From Clostridium sp. (GTDB taxonomy: Bacteria > Bacillota > Clostridia > Clostridiales > Clostridiaceae), in NCBI GenBank assembly GCA_031292145.1, contig JARLHR010000216.1, positions 1 through 64,000 on the forward strand: a stretch of 64,000 bases of DNA. Reading direction: 5' to 3'. Below the pieces are notes generated by a model. The model saw only the letters and a program-made list of their open reading frames with translations. It did no database searches and was not told the origin of the DNA. Shown one piece after another: positions 43,839 through 53,306 of this stretch. Position 1 is the first letter of the stretch, and the number at the start of each line of letters is the position of its first letter. The translations under genes were made by a program, and so were the position numbers.

Positions 43839-45587
43839 TTATAACGCTGAATTATTAATTATAATTCTTCTAGTTTCTTCATTATAATGTACACTAATAT
43901 TTTTCATTGTTTCTTCTAAGATTAATCTTACATTTCCAAAACATAATATTGTATTTGGGAACGTTAAAGCAGCAGTTATCCTGCCATGCTTTGGCACAAT
44001 TAGCGTTGTAGGTATGTAAGCCTTGCTGCCTACAATTCCAGCACTAATGTTTTCTCCTGAAGACAATACGCCCCCACGCGCAACAGAATTAGAGTTGGTA
44101 AAAAGTATATCCTTCATTGCAGTAAGCTTAGAAGTATATTCTCCCTTACCTCCCATTATTATATTCCCTGTAGACTTTATCTCGCAATCTTGACAATAAC
44201 CTATACGAATATCCAAAGGAGCTATTAGATTTCTATCATAATATTCTATTTCATTTTCTAATATATCTTTAAGACATATTAAATCACTTATATCTTTCAT
44301 ATTTAAAATATTGTATCCCAGAATATTTTCTTTGATATAATCAACAAGTTTACTCCTTTTTGTTTTATTTTTTATATTTAAAGAAACTATATTTAAAGCT
44401 ATTTTTTGAAAATTGCTAAACCTTTGTTCAGTTAATGTTATTATTAAATCATTATTTTTAGAATACATGCCTCTAATTTTCAATTCATTTATATACTCAA
44501 CCATTTCTGATATAATATGCTTAAATTCATTTAAAACGTCTAAATATTCCTTATTTCTAATATCAATTTGACCTGATAAAATTTTTGAATTAATTGCATT
44601 TCCTAAAATAGTTATTTCCCCACCTGATACTACACTTGACGTATTAACATTTTGACTAACATCTAAAGATCCACCAGCGCTAACAAACATATTATCTTGG
44701 ACAGAATCATAAACCTCTATATCTCCATGGAATCTAATATTACAAGTCTCCATATTTACAGATTCTACAGCATAAATTGGATTAACAGTAACTTTTCTAT
44801 TTGCTATATGAGCCTTTCCATCGATAAGTGCTATAATATCGTTCCCTTCTATTTTACATCCATCTGAAGCATTTATTGGCAAGCTTCTAATATATTCTCT
44901 TTTTATTACTTTGCCAAAAATATTCATTCCCTCTTCACCAATGACTTCAGGAATTATTTCAGCAATTTTATCTCCTGAATTAACATTAGAAATTCTAAAT
45001 AAGTTTTTATAATCAATTATTTCATCGGAGTCAGGTTCTGGAAACATCATTTGAGTAGGAGTAAAAAATAATTTCACTTCACTTGGTATATCTTTAATTG
45101 GTTTTTTCCCTTCTGCAATTAGAATTTCCTTTCCTGTTCCTTCTGTTCCTTCTGTTGCAACTTCTAATTCTTCCTCTTTTATTCCGTATACAATTCCCTT
45201 TTCCTTTAATATTTTTTTCAATTCCGCAACGGTAAAGTATTCAGGGTATTTTTCAGAAGCTATTTCAGTAGATATTGCTAAATTTAAAAATGTATCTTTA
45301 TCTTTTAGTTTGTATTCAATTTCTGGCGTATATTGTACAGTTATATAGGCTTTCATCTTATCGTCGGAAATGGAAATATTTATTTCCCTGCTAGCCTTAG
45401 TTTTCTCGCAAGTATAAGTGAGCTTATCTTTTGAAGTCACTTCATATGCTTCATATTGCTTACAAGGTGTATCATTAATAACTAGGTTAATATATTTTCT
45501 AGCTTTTATTGTTATTTTCTCTTTATTAATGCCATCGATTACTATTATTTCCCCATTAACAACTTTTGCTCCAACTTCTCTTTCCAT
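43839..45587 (-). CDS. FapA family protein (DUF342)
   Basis: Protein of 582 residues. The N-terminal part includes a KH-like/beta region and a polymerisation-type linker rich in Glu/Gly (about 145-165). The central DUF342/FapA region (about 165-370, VNSGDKIAEIIPEVIGEEGM, NIFGKVIKRE) is followed by a coiled coil (about 340-420) and a right-handed beta-helix of Gly-rich turns (GNIIMGGKGEYTSKL, GGVLSSGENISAGIVGSKAY). FapA proteins are polymer-forming cytoplasmic or envelope-associated proteins named for flagellar assembly in Vibrio, and clostridial members are uncharacterised. No flagellar gene is near. The ATG follows TAATAATGG-type sequence with a GGGGGATAATA site. Confidence 0.85.
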   Translation of the reverse strand: MEREVGAKVVNGEIIVIDGINKEKITIKARKYINLVINDTPCKQYEAYEVTSKDKLTYTCEKTKASREINISISDDKMKAYITVQYTPEIEYKLKDKDTFLNLAISTEIASEKYPEYFTVAELKKILKEKGIVYGIKEEELEVATEGTEGTGKEILIAEGKKPIKDIPSEVKLFFTPTQMMFPEPDSDEIIDYKNLFRISNVNSGDKIAEIIPEVIGEEGMNIFGKVIKREYIRSLPINASDGCKIEGNDIIALIDGKAHIANRKVTVNPIYAVESVNMETCNIRFHGDIEVYDSVQDNMFVSAGGSLDVSQNVNTSSVVSGGEITILGNAINSKILSGQIDIRNKEYLDVLNEFKHIISEMVEYINELKIRGMYSKNNDLIITLTEQRFSNFQKIALNIVSLNIKNKTKRSKLVDYIKENILGYNILNMKDISDLICLKDILENEIEYYDRNLIAPLDIRIGYCQDCEIKSTGNIIMGGKGEYTSKLTAMKDILFTNSNSVARGGVLSSGENISAGIVGSKAYIPTTLIVPKHGRITAALTFPNTILCFGNVRLILEETMKNISVHYNEETRRIIINNSAL

Positions 45588-45870
45588 TATTATCCCCCAA
45601 AATAAATATTAATTTATCTTTTAATCTTTAAGCTATTAATTTTTCCAATGTTCTTTTCTTTCTATTCCTTAAGCTACAATTTTCCTTGTTTTTATAAGAA
45701 AGCAGTTGCTAATTTTTTATTATGAATTGTTCTTCTAAGCCTCTAATTTTTAACAATAAAAAACGTAATAATAACTTAATAGTTATTTTAACTAAAATTC
45801 CCCTAAAAATTTATATATTTACCTATATTAAAACATTATTTATACTCTCTAATTATAGGGTATAATCACC

Positions 45871-46740
45871 CTAAATTCCACAAAATAATTTAATTTTTTC
45901 GCCAATAATTATACATTTAGAATCTTTTCCATGACCAATTTCATTTGTTTTTACAATTGGCATACTAGGATCGTCTACTACTTCTTTAAGTATATCTACT
46001 ATGGTAGGGGAATATTTTTCTCTTTCCATTTCTGTGAAACTTCCGAGTATTATTCCTTTAACCTTTTTAAATACACCCGTATGTTTATATTGAGTCAAAT
46101 ATGTTACCATTTTAGGAACATCTCCATTTAGTCCTTCTAAAAAAATAATTCTATCTTGAAAATCTGGCATATATTCTGTGCCTGAAAGTTTTAAAAGACA
46201 ACGAATATTTCCTCCAATAATAATCCCCTCAATTTTATTTCCTTGTATCCACTCATGCTTGAAATTTAAAAGCTCATTTCCATTTCCCATAAAAGTGTCT
46301 TTAAATTCCTTAATCTGCGTATCTGTATTGCTTTCTATTAGATTTCTAACTTGATAAAGATACGTTTTCATATTAGCTTTTGAGTATAATGAATTTATAA
46401 CTACAGATAGATCACTATAACCAAAGAAAGGTTTATGATTATCTTTTATTATTTTAAAATCTAAATAATCCAAAACTCCATTTGCCAAATCCCCACCTGA
46501 TACATCAAATATAGCTTTAATACTTGAATCCTTGAAAAAATTCATTAGGACTTCTGCTCTTTCTTTTCCAGTGCCATTAAATACAGATAATTTTTTATAT
46601 ATTTTATCACTAAATACAACTTTAAGGCCAAGAGAATTCAATGTGGTTTCTAAGTTTTCCATTTTATTTCTGTTATTTTCATCCAATCCATTGGAACAAG
46701 CAACAATACCTACTTTATCATCATAATTTAATAATTTCAT
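45871..46740 (-). CDS. LD-carboxypeptidase family peptidase (S66, MccF/LdcA-like)
   Basis: Serine peptidase of 289 residues. The N-terminal domain has the GDL-type and nucleophile motif FFGYSDLSVVINSLYSK (Ser near 108). The C-terminal domain supplies Glu (RIIFLEGLNGD) and His (TNEIGHGKDSKCIIIGEK), completing the Ser-Glu-His triad. S66 enzymes remove D-alanine from muropeptides or, in the MccF branch, cleave microcin-type aminoacyl-nucleotides. The start was set at 46740, after GAGGGAGAG; the frame to 46776 includes that site. Cytoplasmic. It lies downstream of the GH31 gene, with a terminator between them. Confidence 0.88.
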   Translation of the reverse strand: MKLLNYDDKVGIVACSNGLDENNRNKMENLETTLNSLGLKVVFSDKIYKKLSVFNGTGKERAEVLMNFFKDSSIKAIFDVSGGDLANGVLDYLDFKIIKDNHKPFFGYSDLSVVINSLYSKANMKTYLYQVRNLIESNTDTQIKEFKDTFMGNGNELLNFKHEWIQGNKIEGIIIGGNIRCLLKLSGTEYMPDFQDRIIFLEGLNGDVPKMVTYLTQYKHTGVFKKVKGIILGSFTEMEREKYSPTIVDILKEVVDDPSMPIVKTNEIGHGKDSKCIIIGEKIKLFCGI

Positions 46741-46783
46741 AAATGTTCTCTCCCTCGCAAAAAATATGCAATTCATTTAACAC

Positions 46784-46817
46784 AAAATAGTGCTAGATAT
46801 ATATCCAACACTATTTT
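46784..46817 (-). terminator. Terminator after the GH31 gene
   Basis: AAAATAGTG and CACTATTTT form a 9-bp stem around a 16-base AT-rich loop, 55 bases past the GH31 stop. It separates GH31 from the peptidase gene. Confidence 0.55.
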
Positions 46818-46871
46818 AACATATTGTACTAACTTTTATATATTTCCTCTTTATATTAAACTCTAATGTTT

Positions 46872-49244
46872 TTATTGGGCTGGGTTAGAAATAATAACTT
46901 TCCCATTTATAACTTCCTTGCATTCTCCGTTTATAATCACAACTTTGCCATTTAGGTTATAAATAATAAACTCTATATTTTGATAGTTATCCTTATATCC
47001 ATGATCTATTACTTTAAATTTTATTTCAACTTTTTCATTATTTACTACTTTAATTTTATAATTATTAAATTCCCCTGCTTGGTATCTAAAACTTTCTCCA
47101 TCATCACTATAGTGATGATATCTAGTTTCTGTATTTTCTTTGCACAAATAAATCTCTACCATTAATTTATTGGAAAGATTTTCACCTATATAATTTTGTT
47201 CCTCACTTATTGGAATCACAGACCCCCCTTTAATAAATATTGGGCAGATACCTAATGGTGTTTCTTTTATTATATATTGTCCACCTTTATATTCTTCTTT
47301 TGTCCAATAGTCTATCCAAGCCTCATCCTGTGGGAGATATATAAGTCTTGCCTTTGCCCCTTGTTCAACAACTGGTGCAACTAAAATGTTTTCTCCGCAA
47401 AGAAATTCATCGTTGACTTCATAAGTTTTTCTGTCATTTTGATAATTAAATAATAATGGTCTTATAAGTGGCTCTCCATATTTACTACAATTCCACATGT
47501 TATCATATAAATATGGAAGCAATTTATACCGTAATTTTATATACTTTCTATTAATTTCTTCTGTAATTTCATCAAATGCCCAAGGTTCTTGATCTCTTGT
47601 CCCCATTGCTGAATGATTCCTAAAAAGCGGTGTGAAAGTTCCAATTTGAACCCATCTGCTTAATAACTCAGGACTACAATCATGTCCAAATCCACCTACA
47701 TCAGTTCCACAAAAAGCCATTCCACTAATTCCAAGATTCATGAGCATTGGAATTGACATTCTTAAATGCTCCCATGTACTTTGATTATCTCCAGTCCATA
47801 CAGTTGAATATTTTTGAGTTCCAGCATAACAAGCCCTAGTTACAATAAATGGTCTCTTTCCAGTTGCTTTCTTTAAACCTTCATATGTAGCTTTAGCCAT
47901 CATATGTCCGTAAACATTATGAGCCTCTTTATGAGTTACTAAAACACCATCATTATCAAACATAACATTATCCGGAAGAGGTCCTCTAAAGCTTGCTGGC
48001 TCATTCATATCATTCCAAATACCACTAATACCTATATCGGTCATTATTTTTTGATTTTCGCCCCACCATTTTCTGACCTTTGAACTAAGGAAATTAGGAT
48101 AAACAGAATCTCCTGGCCAAACTTCGTTTCTATAAACTATACCTTGATTATCTGTCGCAAAATAGCCATTTTCAAGACCTTCATCATAAATTTTATATCC
48201 TTTATCAACCTTAACGCCTGGATCTATTATAGTTACTACTTTAAAGCCCATATCATTCAATTTTTTAATCATAGCTTCTGGATTTTCAAATCTCTCATTA
48301 TTCCAAGTAAATACCCTATATCCATCCATGTAATCTATATCCAAATATAAGGTATCGCATGGGATTCCCTTTTCCCTAAAGCTATTTGCAATTTCCATAA
48401 TTCTCTTTTCATTTTCATAAGACCATCTGCATTGTTGATATCCAAGAGTCCACAACCCAGGTAATGGTACATTTCCAGTAATTTTAGTATATCCTTCAAC
48501 AACTTTTTTTACTGATGGGCCGTAAATAAAGTAGTAATCTAGATTACCTTCAACTCCAGCAAAATAATAATATTTTGAATTATCTCTTCCCATATCAAAA
48601 TGTGTTTCAAAATGATTATCAAAAAATATTCCAAAAGCATTGCCTTTATTTAACCCAATTAAAAATGGAATTGATTTATAAAGTCTATCAAAAGTTTCTC
48701 CATGAGGCGCTGGGTTATCTGTATTCCAATTTACATAATGATATCCCTTTTTATTTAAATGCCCGCTTCTTTCTCCAAGTCCATAAAAATACATGTCATC
48801 TTCCATTTGCTTTGATACATATACCTTAAATTCTGAATCCCCATTTAAATTATGACCTTCTGCTTCTGCAAGCTGATAATCTCCATTCCTTCTTATAAAT
48901 GGATCTTTTTCGCCTCTATAATCTGCACATAATAGTTTCCCTGCTTTATCGTAAATATCAACTTTAAACTCATCATAAACATAAACTATTAATTTTTCTG
49001 TTGATATTTTAATTCCATCATTAATATTTTCAACATCAAAGTCACAATGGCTGTCTTTTAAATTTTCAACTGCTTTGGAATTTCTTTCTTCTCTAAATAA
49101 AGGCGCAAAAAAATTAATAATATAAGAATTTACTACTTTTATAAATACATTTTCTTTTTCAAATTTAATATTGACCACATTATCATGTGCTTCATAACTT
49201 ACTATTTTCCCAAAACGTTTTCTTTCTTGTTGATGTTTTTCCAT
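46872..49244 (-). CDS. Alpha-glucosidase, GH31
   Basis: Cytoplasmic glycosidase of 790 residues that removes alpha-linked glucose from oligosaccharides. The N-terminal beta domain (about 20-240) includes YFYGLGERSGHLNKKGYHY. The TIM barrel has the nucleophile Asp in GIWNDMNEPASF (about 411) and the acid/base Asp in WTGDNQSTWEHLRMSI (about 488). The C-terminal beta domains contain YLPQDEAWIDYWT and GGSVIPI. No signal peptide. It may process isomalto- or malto-oligosaccharides brought in by another importer. Monocistronic, with a terminator following. GGAGGAG lies upstream of the ATG. Confidence 0.94.
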   Translation of the reverse strand: MEKHQQERKRFGKIVSYEAHDNVVNIKFEKENVFIKVVNSYIINFFAPLFREERNSKAVENLKDSHCDFDVENINDGIKISTEKLIVYVYDEFKVDIYDKAGKLLCADYRGEKDPFIRRNGDYQLAEAEGHNLNGDSEFKVYVSKQMEDDMYFYGLGERSGHLNKKGYHYVNWNTDNPAPHGETFDRLYKSIPFLIGLNKGNAFGIFFDNHFETHFDMGRDNSKYYYFAGVEGNLDYYFIYGPSVKKVVEGYTKITGNVPLPGLWTLGYQQCRWSYENEKRIMEIANSFREKGIPCDTLYLDIDYMDGYRVFTWNNERFENPEAMIKKLNDMGFKVVTIIDPGVKVDKGYKIYDEGLENGYFATDNQGIVYRNEVWPGDSVYPNFLSSKVRKWWGENQKIMTDIGISGIWNDMNEPASFRGPLPDNVMFDNDGVLVTHKEAHNVYGHMMAKATYEGLKKATGKRPFIVTRACYAGTQKYSTVWTGDNQSTWEHLRMSIPMLMNLGISGMAFCGTDVGGFGHDCSPELLSRWVQIGTFTPLFRNHSAMGTRDQEPWAFDEITEEINRKYIKLRYKLLPYLYDNMWNCSKYGEPLIRPLLFNYQNDRKTYEVNDEFLCGENILVAPVVEQGAKARLIYLPQDEAWIDYWTKEEYKGGQYIIKETPLGICPIFIKGGSVIPISEEQNYIGENLSNKLMVEIYLCKENTETRYHHYSDDGESFRYQAGEFNNYKIKVVNNEKVEIKFKVIDHGYKDNYQNIEFIIYNLNGKVVIINGECKEVINGKVIISNPAQ

Positions 49245-49602
49245 AAATACTCCTCCGTGTATAACTAATAAATTGATTTAATATTTATATGGTTATGAAT
49301 CTCTTGACTATTTTAGGCCCAATCAAGTGAAAGGGGTACTCACTGACAAAAAAAGTTAACTGGACCTAAATAATTTTAATAACAATACTTGTTAATATCA
49401 TTATAATGCTATTATACAACGTTACTTTCTAAACTTCTTGCAAAATATAAGCTAATACTATAATAATACTGCTATTTTTATATAGATTTATCCACTGATA
49501 TATCTATAATTTAGTATCACTTTAATAAAAATGAATCACCCTAAAATTCCTTTATAAGATGATTCATTTTCTTATATTATTTTGTACAATATTTTCTATG
49601 TT
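49245..49602. other. Intergenic region between GH31 and the carboxylesterase
   Basis: Contains the esterase terminator (49527-49570). It also has an imperfect 16-bp inverted repeat (TTAGGCCCAATCAAGT near 49313 and AGTTAACTGGACCTAA near 49357) enclosing a GTGAAAGGGGTACTCACT segment, 5' of the GH31 gene. That could be an operator or a small mobile remnant. Confidence 0.4.
49527..49570 (-). terminator. Terminator after the carboxylesterase
   Basis: AAAATGAATCA and TGATTCATTTT pair across a 22-base loop. A T-run follows on the minus strand, and the hairpin starts about 30 bases past the stop codon. Confidence 0.7.
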
Positions 49603-51366
49603 TTACTTAATCCAAAGGCTAGGATTTCCAAAATGTTTATCAAGTTCACCACTAAACCATCGACCATTTAAAACTTCCTTTATTAATTGGTCTTTTACTT
49701 CTTTTGAAACTGTAGTATCTGCTTCCATTTGTTTTAAAACATCTTCATATTTAATTCTTTCGTCTGACATAGATATATTAGCTTTATTTTTATCAGCATC
49801 AAGTATTAAGCTAGTTGTTCCATTCTCAGCACTAGTCCAAGGTTTCCATTCACATTCAATCGGATTTTGTCCATTAGGATTTCCACTCCATAAGAAATTT
49901 GAAATATAGCCAGTAAATTTAACGCCTAAATCATTAGCTCCAGGATTATTAAAGGAATCTTTATACATTGCGGCAAATCCTGTTACTTCATCAGTTAAGA
50001 AAGGTATCCATATGCCGTGAAATGGGCCGGCTAATTGTGCCATTTTATCTCCTACTACATTTTTATCTAATCCCCATTTAAAGTCACATGTATAAATCGG
50101 AGAATCATACTTATTTATCATTCTTTCGGCTGACTCTTCAGCATTAAATAATTCATATAACTTACTTCCATAATTTAATGTAAAACTTAGTTCTCTATTT
50201 AATTCTTGGTTAGTCATTAGTGTATTATCATCTATAGCTGCAAATTTCTTATCATATCTTCCGAATAAAGAAAATTCTTTAGCTCCTGTTGACATAATGA
50301 GAGGCACATCATTATAATTCTTTGTTTCAAACCCATCCTTTGGTATAACTGTTCCATCAGTATATAAATGTGGAAAGGCACTCATTCTAATACCCGCATT
50401 TCCCATTAATTTTGCTAATCTATCCGCTGAAAGATTATATAAATAGTCTTTTACATCTTTTGAATCTGTCTGTAACCAAGCATATGCTTCATCTTCTGTA
50501 GCCTTAACCTTGTCTTCTACAACTAATGGTGCAATAGCTTTTGCAATTACCTTAGCACTATCTTCTGGATCTGCAGTTGTCATACCACCACTAAATGAAA
50601 TTGCTTTTTGGAATTTACCTTTAAATATTGGTGATATAAGCATTGCCATTACATCTCTACCACCAGCTGAAAAACCAGATGCTGTAATATTTTTTGAATT
50701 TCCTCCAAAATAACTAATGTTATCTTTTATCCAGTCTAATGATTTGCTTATATCTAACAATGCATAGTTACCAGAATCCTCATATTTATCTCCTGTTTTA
50801 AGTGCTGGTAAGCTATTAAATCCAAGTACACCTAATCTATAATTAACAGATACTACTACGCAATTAGCATTTACAGCTAATTCTTTTGCACTTATTTCTG
50901 TACTTGCACCAGTTTGATTGTTACCACCATGTATATATATAAGAACTGGTAAATTGTTTTGATTTGTATTTGGTCTATAAATATCTAAATTTAAACAGTT
51001 TTCACTACCAACTATCTTTCCATTAGACAATTGGATACCCATATTACCATCTTTGGTTGCATCTAAAGTGCTTGTCCAACTATCTGGATTCACTGGCTCT
51101 TTCCATCTTAATTGACCAACTGGTGCTTTAGCATACGGAATCCCCTTCCATATTAAAGTCTTTCCTTCATTTTCTTCATATCCTTGAACTTTTCCGTATT
51201 TTGTTGTCTGAAGTGTTCCTTTTGAGTAACTTGTATCTTTTAAAGCCTGTCCTGTTGAACTTACCGAGATGTTTTCACTTGCTTTGACTGGTAAACTAAT
51301 TAAAGAACTTGATAATACTGAAATTGTTAAAGCAATTGCCACTAAAAGATTTGTTTTTTTACACAT
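49603..51366 (-). CDS. Secreted type-B carboxylesterase
   Basis: Exported hydrolase of 587 residues. A Sec signal peptide (MCKKTNLLVAIALTISVLSS, cleavage likely after PVKASE near 30) is followed by the esterase-lipase alpha/beta-hydrolase fold. Recognisable elements are the type-B opening KVQGYEENEGKTLIWKGIPY, the ENCLNLDIYRP block, the oxyanion loop IHGGNNQTG, the nucleophile Ser in ASGFSAGGRD (about 232), and His in AGPFHGIWIPF (about 440). It would release acids from esters outside the cell; plant-polymer acetyl/feruloyl esters are one possibility. An upstream 20-bp perfect hairpin (51427-51477) may control it. Confidence 0.9.
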   Translation of the reverse strand: MCKKTNLLVAIALTISVLSSSLISLPVKASENISVSSTGQALKDTSYSKGTLQTTKYGKVQGYEENEGKTLIWKGIPYAKAPVGQLRWKEPVNPDSWTSTLDATKDGNMGIQLSNGKIVGSENCLNLDIYRPNTNQNNLPVLIYIHGGNNQTGASTEISAKELAVNANCVVVSVNYRLGVLGFNSLPALKTGDKYEDSGNYALLDISKSLDWIKDNISYFGGNSKNITASGFSAGGRDVMAMLISPIFKGKFQKAISFSGGMTTADPEDSAKVIAKAIAPLVVEDKVKATEDEAYAWLQTDSKDVKDYLYNLSADRLAKLMGNAGIRMSAFPHLYTDGTVIPKDGFETKNYNDVPLIMSTGAKEFSLFGRYDKKFAAIDDNTLMTNQELNRELSFTLNYGSKLYELFNAEESAERMINKYDSPIYTCDFKWGLDKNVVGDKMAQLAGPFHGIWIPFLTDEVTGFAAMYKDSFNNPGANDLGVKFTGYISNFLWSGNPNGQNPIECEWKPWTSAENGTTSLILDADKNKANISMSDERIKYEDVLKQMEADTTVSKEVKDQLIKEVLNGRWFSGELDKHFGNPSLWIK

Positions 51367-51393
51367 TATTTCTTCCCCCTTAAAAATTTAGAT

Positions 51394-51412
51394 TTAGGCA
51401 CATAAAAAAATC
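51394..51412. repeat. Partial copy of the dispersed palindrome
   Basis: TTAGGCACATAAAAAAATC matches the left terminus of the repeat family just upstream of the esterase gene. No matching right arm follows. The adjacent perfect hairpin begins 15 bp later. Confidence 0.45.
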
Positions 51413-51426
51413 ATAGCTAAAAAAAT

Positions 51427-51477
51427 AACCTAAGTAGATATAAGAATTTTGTTAAAGTTCTTATATCTACTTAGGTT
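51427..51477 (-). terminator. Perfect 20-bp stem-loop upstream of the esterase
   Basis: AACCTAAGTAGATATAAGAA is followed after 11 bases by its exact reverse complement. On the minus strand the stem is followed by ATTTTTTTAG, the form of an intrinsic terminator, about 60 bp before the esterase start. It can be an upstream terminator or an attenuator in the esterase leader. Confidence 0.6.
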
Positions 51478-51805
51478 TCGCCTGAAATTCAGTAACGATC
51501 CTGTGATTTTATTATGTATACGTTTTATAATATAACTTATATCATCTTTGGTTATTATTGTCAATACGTTTAGAAGAATATTTAAAAAAACTACTTCCAC
51601 TGAAAATACCAAAAAATATTTATGTATCTTAGACTTAGTAGCAGTATAAATAAAATTAAGCCACCTATTTTACATAAACTAAGAAACTTTTCACTGAAAA
51701 TACTAAAAGCAGGGTGTTCAAAATTTGGCTTACACGACTAGTAGTCCAGCAAATTGAATCACCCTTCTTCAAACAACTGTAATTTATCACAATTACATAT
51801 TTTTT

Positions 51806-52077
51806 CAGGCACATGAAAGAAAATAACAAGTCCAAAATGTCATGATTATTTTTCATCAGGCAAGAAAGCAGATTGCTCTCATAGCGGTCCTATTAGGGCA
51901 ATCTGCTGACATGAGCAGTGAACCCAAATCCATGATTTGGTGTGAATCGCTTACTTAGCGAGCGCATGAGAGTCGAGCTTCCTATGATGGAAAATAGGCA
52001 CATTAGAAAAGAGCAGCTATGCTGCAATCTGGAACTTTTCTGGTAGATGAGCTTGTTGTTTTTTTGAATATGCCTTA
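51806..52077. repeat. Enlarged composite copy of the dispersed palindrome (272 bp)
   Basis: Begins with a full small copy (CAGGCACATGAAAGAAAATA ... TTTTTCATCAGGCA). It continues through hairpins AGCAGATTGC/GCAATCTGCT and CCAAATC/GATTTGG, then GGCACATTAGAAAAGAGCAG, and ends GAATATGCCTTA. The final TTA is the stop codon of the cell-wall-binding gene on the minus strand. The GAGCAGCTATGCTG segment is shared with the composite copy at 52675-52877. Confidence 0.75.
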
Positions 52078-52644
52078 TGCTAAAGACCCATCCCAATTAA
52101 GATAATATCCACCAACATATGTATTATACGCCATTGAGCCATCAGATTGTAAATAATACCATGTAGCTCCATCATTTACCCATCCAGTCTGCATTACTCC
52201 ATCTGCATCCATGTAATACCACTTTCCGTTTACATATCTCCAGCCACTCGCAGGAACTCCCTGTTGAATTAATATCCATTTTCCATCCTTAGTTTTTCCC
52301 CAAAAATCACCCTTTACTCCAGTACTTGGTGCAGTACTTACAATTACATTCCCTGGGGCGGAATCAGCCGCAACTGTAGTATTAGATGTTGTATTCGTTG
52401 TTGCCGTAGTTGTTGTTGTATCTGTGCTTTGCTGTGAACTTGAAAAAGTATTTTTATCAGAACTAACCTTGTAATTACTTTTTGCAATATCCGTAGCATC
52501 AAATCCAGGTGCTAAATTATCCAATTCATCTTTAGTATAGGTTGTATCACTTGAACTTGCCGCATATACACAGGTTCCTTGAACTAATACTGCTACTAAA
52601 GCTAAAGTTATTATTTTTAATTTATTACTTTTCATTTTTCTCAT
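52075..52644 (-). CDS. Secreted protein with cell-wall-binding repeats
   Basis: Protein of 189 residues. A signal peptide (KLKIITLALVAVLVQGTCVY, cut near AAS) is followed by a disordered Ser/Thr-rich region (about 30-100). Three glucan/choline-binding-type repeats then follow: SGWRYVNGKWYYMDADGVMQ, TGWVNDGATWYYLQSDGSMA, YNTYVGGYYLNWDGSLA. These aromatic/glycine repeats attach proteins to wall polymers. There is no catalytic domain, so it is a surface adhesin or a regulator of other wall proteins. It is bracketed by two composite palindromic repeats, and its stop codon is formed by the last bases of one of them. Confidence 0.82.
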   Translation of the reverse strand: MRKMKSNKLKIITLALVAVLVQGTCVYAASSSDTTYTKDELDNLAPGFDATDIAKSNYKVSSDKNTFSSSQQSTDTTTTTATTNTTSNTTVAADSAPGNVIVSTAPSTGVKGDFWGKTKDGKWILIQQGVPASGWRYVNGKWYYMDADGVMQTGWVNDGATWYYLQSDGSMAYNTYVGGYYLNWDGSLA

Positions 52645-52674
52645 CTCCTAGAATATTTTATGCATATTACTATT

Positions 52675-52877
52675 TTAGGCACATTCAAAAAATAACAAGT
52701 CAATATGCTAGTCTATTTTCCATCATACTTCGTCGGCATGTTCACCTAATAGTCCACTATGAGATAAACATACCTCCTTGTCTGATGAAAAATATACACA
52801 TTATAAAAGAGCAGCTATGCTGTATATAAGAACATCTCATCGCATCTTGGACTTGTTATTTTATTTCATGTGCCTTA
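52675..52877. repeat. Enlarged composite copy of the dispersed palindrome (203 bp)
   Basis: Starts TTAGGCACATTCAAAAAATA and ends TTATTTTATTTCATGTGCCTTA. The interior carries the AAAAGAGCAGCTATGCTG segment also found at 51806-52077, and a diverged inner copy (GTCTATTTTCCATCAT). It lies 30 bp upstream of the start of the cell-wall-binding gene, so it occupies that gene's promoter region. Confidence 0.75.
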
Positions 52878-53098
52878 GTCTAAAATTATATTCTTATTTT
52901 TCATTATCGTTTAAATATTTCAACTCTTAAGCATATTTTATAAATTTTCTAACAAATATACAATTAATTTCACGCTCGTTTTAAATTAATTAATAATTCA
53001 ATAAAAAAAAATCGACATAAAATTGATATTTTCAGTTGCATTTATGTAGATATCCAAATTATGAATTGAATTTATACTTTGAAATATATGCCATATCA

Positions 53099-53288
53099 GA
53101 AAGAACTGGTAATCTGTTACGTAGTGCTGCATTGAGAATAAGGCTGTAGGTATTTCTTCAATAGAAGTTGTACTATTTTTGCTTGTCCTCAGCTTGTCTG
53201 AGGAGCATGCAGAAATGGTACAACTCCTATTGTTAGAAATCCACAGCCTTATTCTCTAGCAACCGAGTAACAGATCACCAGTTCTTTC
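53099..53288. repeat. 190-bp near-perfect inverted repeat
   Basis: GAAAGAACTGGTAATCTGTT at 53099 pairs with AACAGATCACCAGTTCTTTC at 53288, and pairing continues almost to the centre through GAGAATAAGGCTGT / ACAGCCTTATTCTC and AGTTGTACTATTT / AAATGGTACAACT. The centre is a separate hairpin TCCTCAG-CTTGT-CTGAGGA (53186-53204). It has no open frame and is less AT-rich than its surroundings. It could be a miniature inverted-repeat element or a structured RNA. No target duplication was evident. Confidence 0.8.
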
Positions 53289-53306
53289 GGTAAACTATAG
53301 CATAAG

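Noticed and set aside
49209-49222. cre-like AGAAAACGTTTTGG at the start of the GH31 gene
   Set aside because: The first base departs from the consensus, the site lies within coding sequence, and no promoter was identified nearby. Too weak to call.
51893-52096. 67-codon minus-strand open frame inside the composite repeat
   Set aside because: It lies wholly in palindromic repeat sequence, has no ribosome binding site, and its translation simply follows the hairpin arms.
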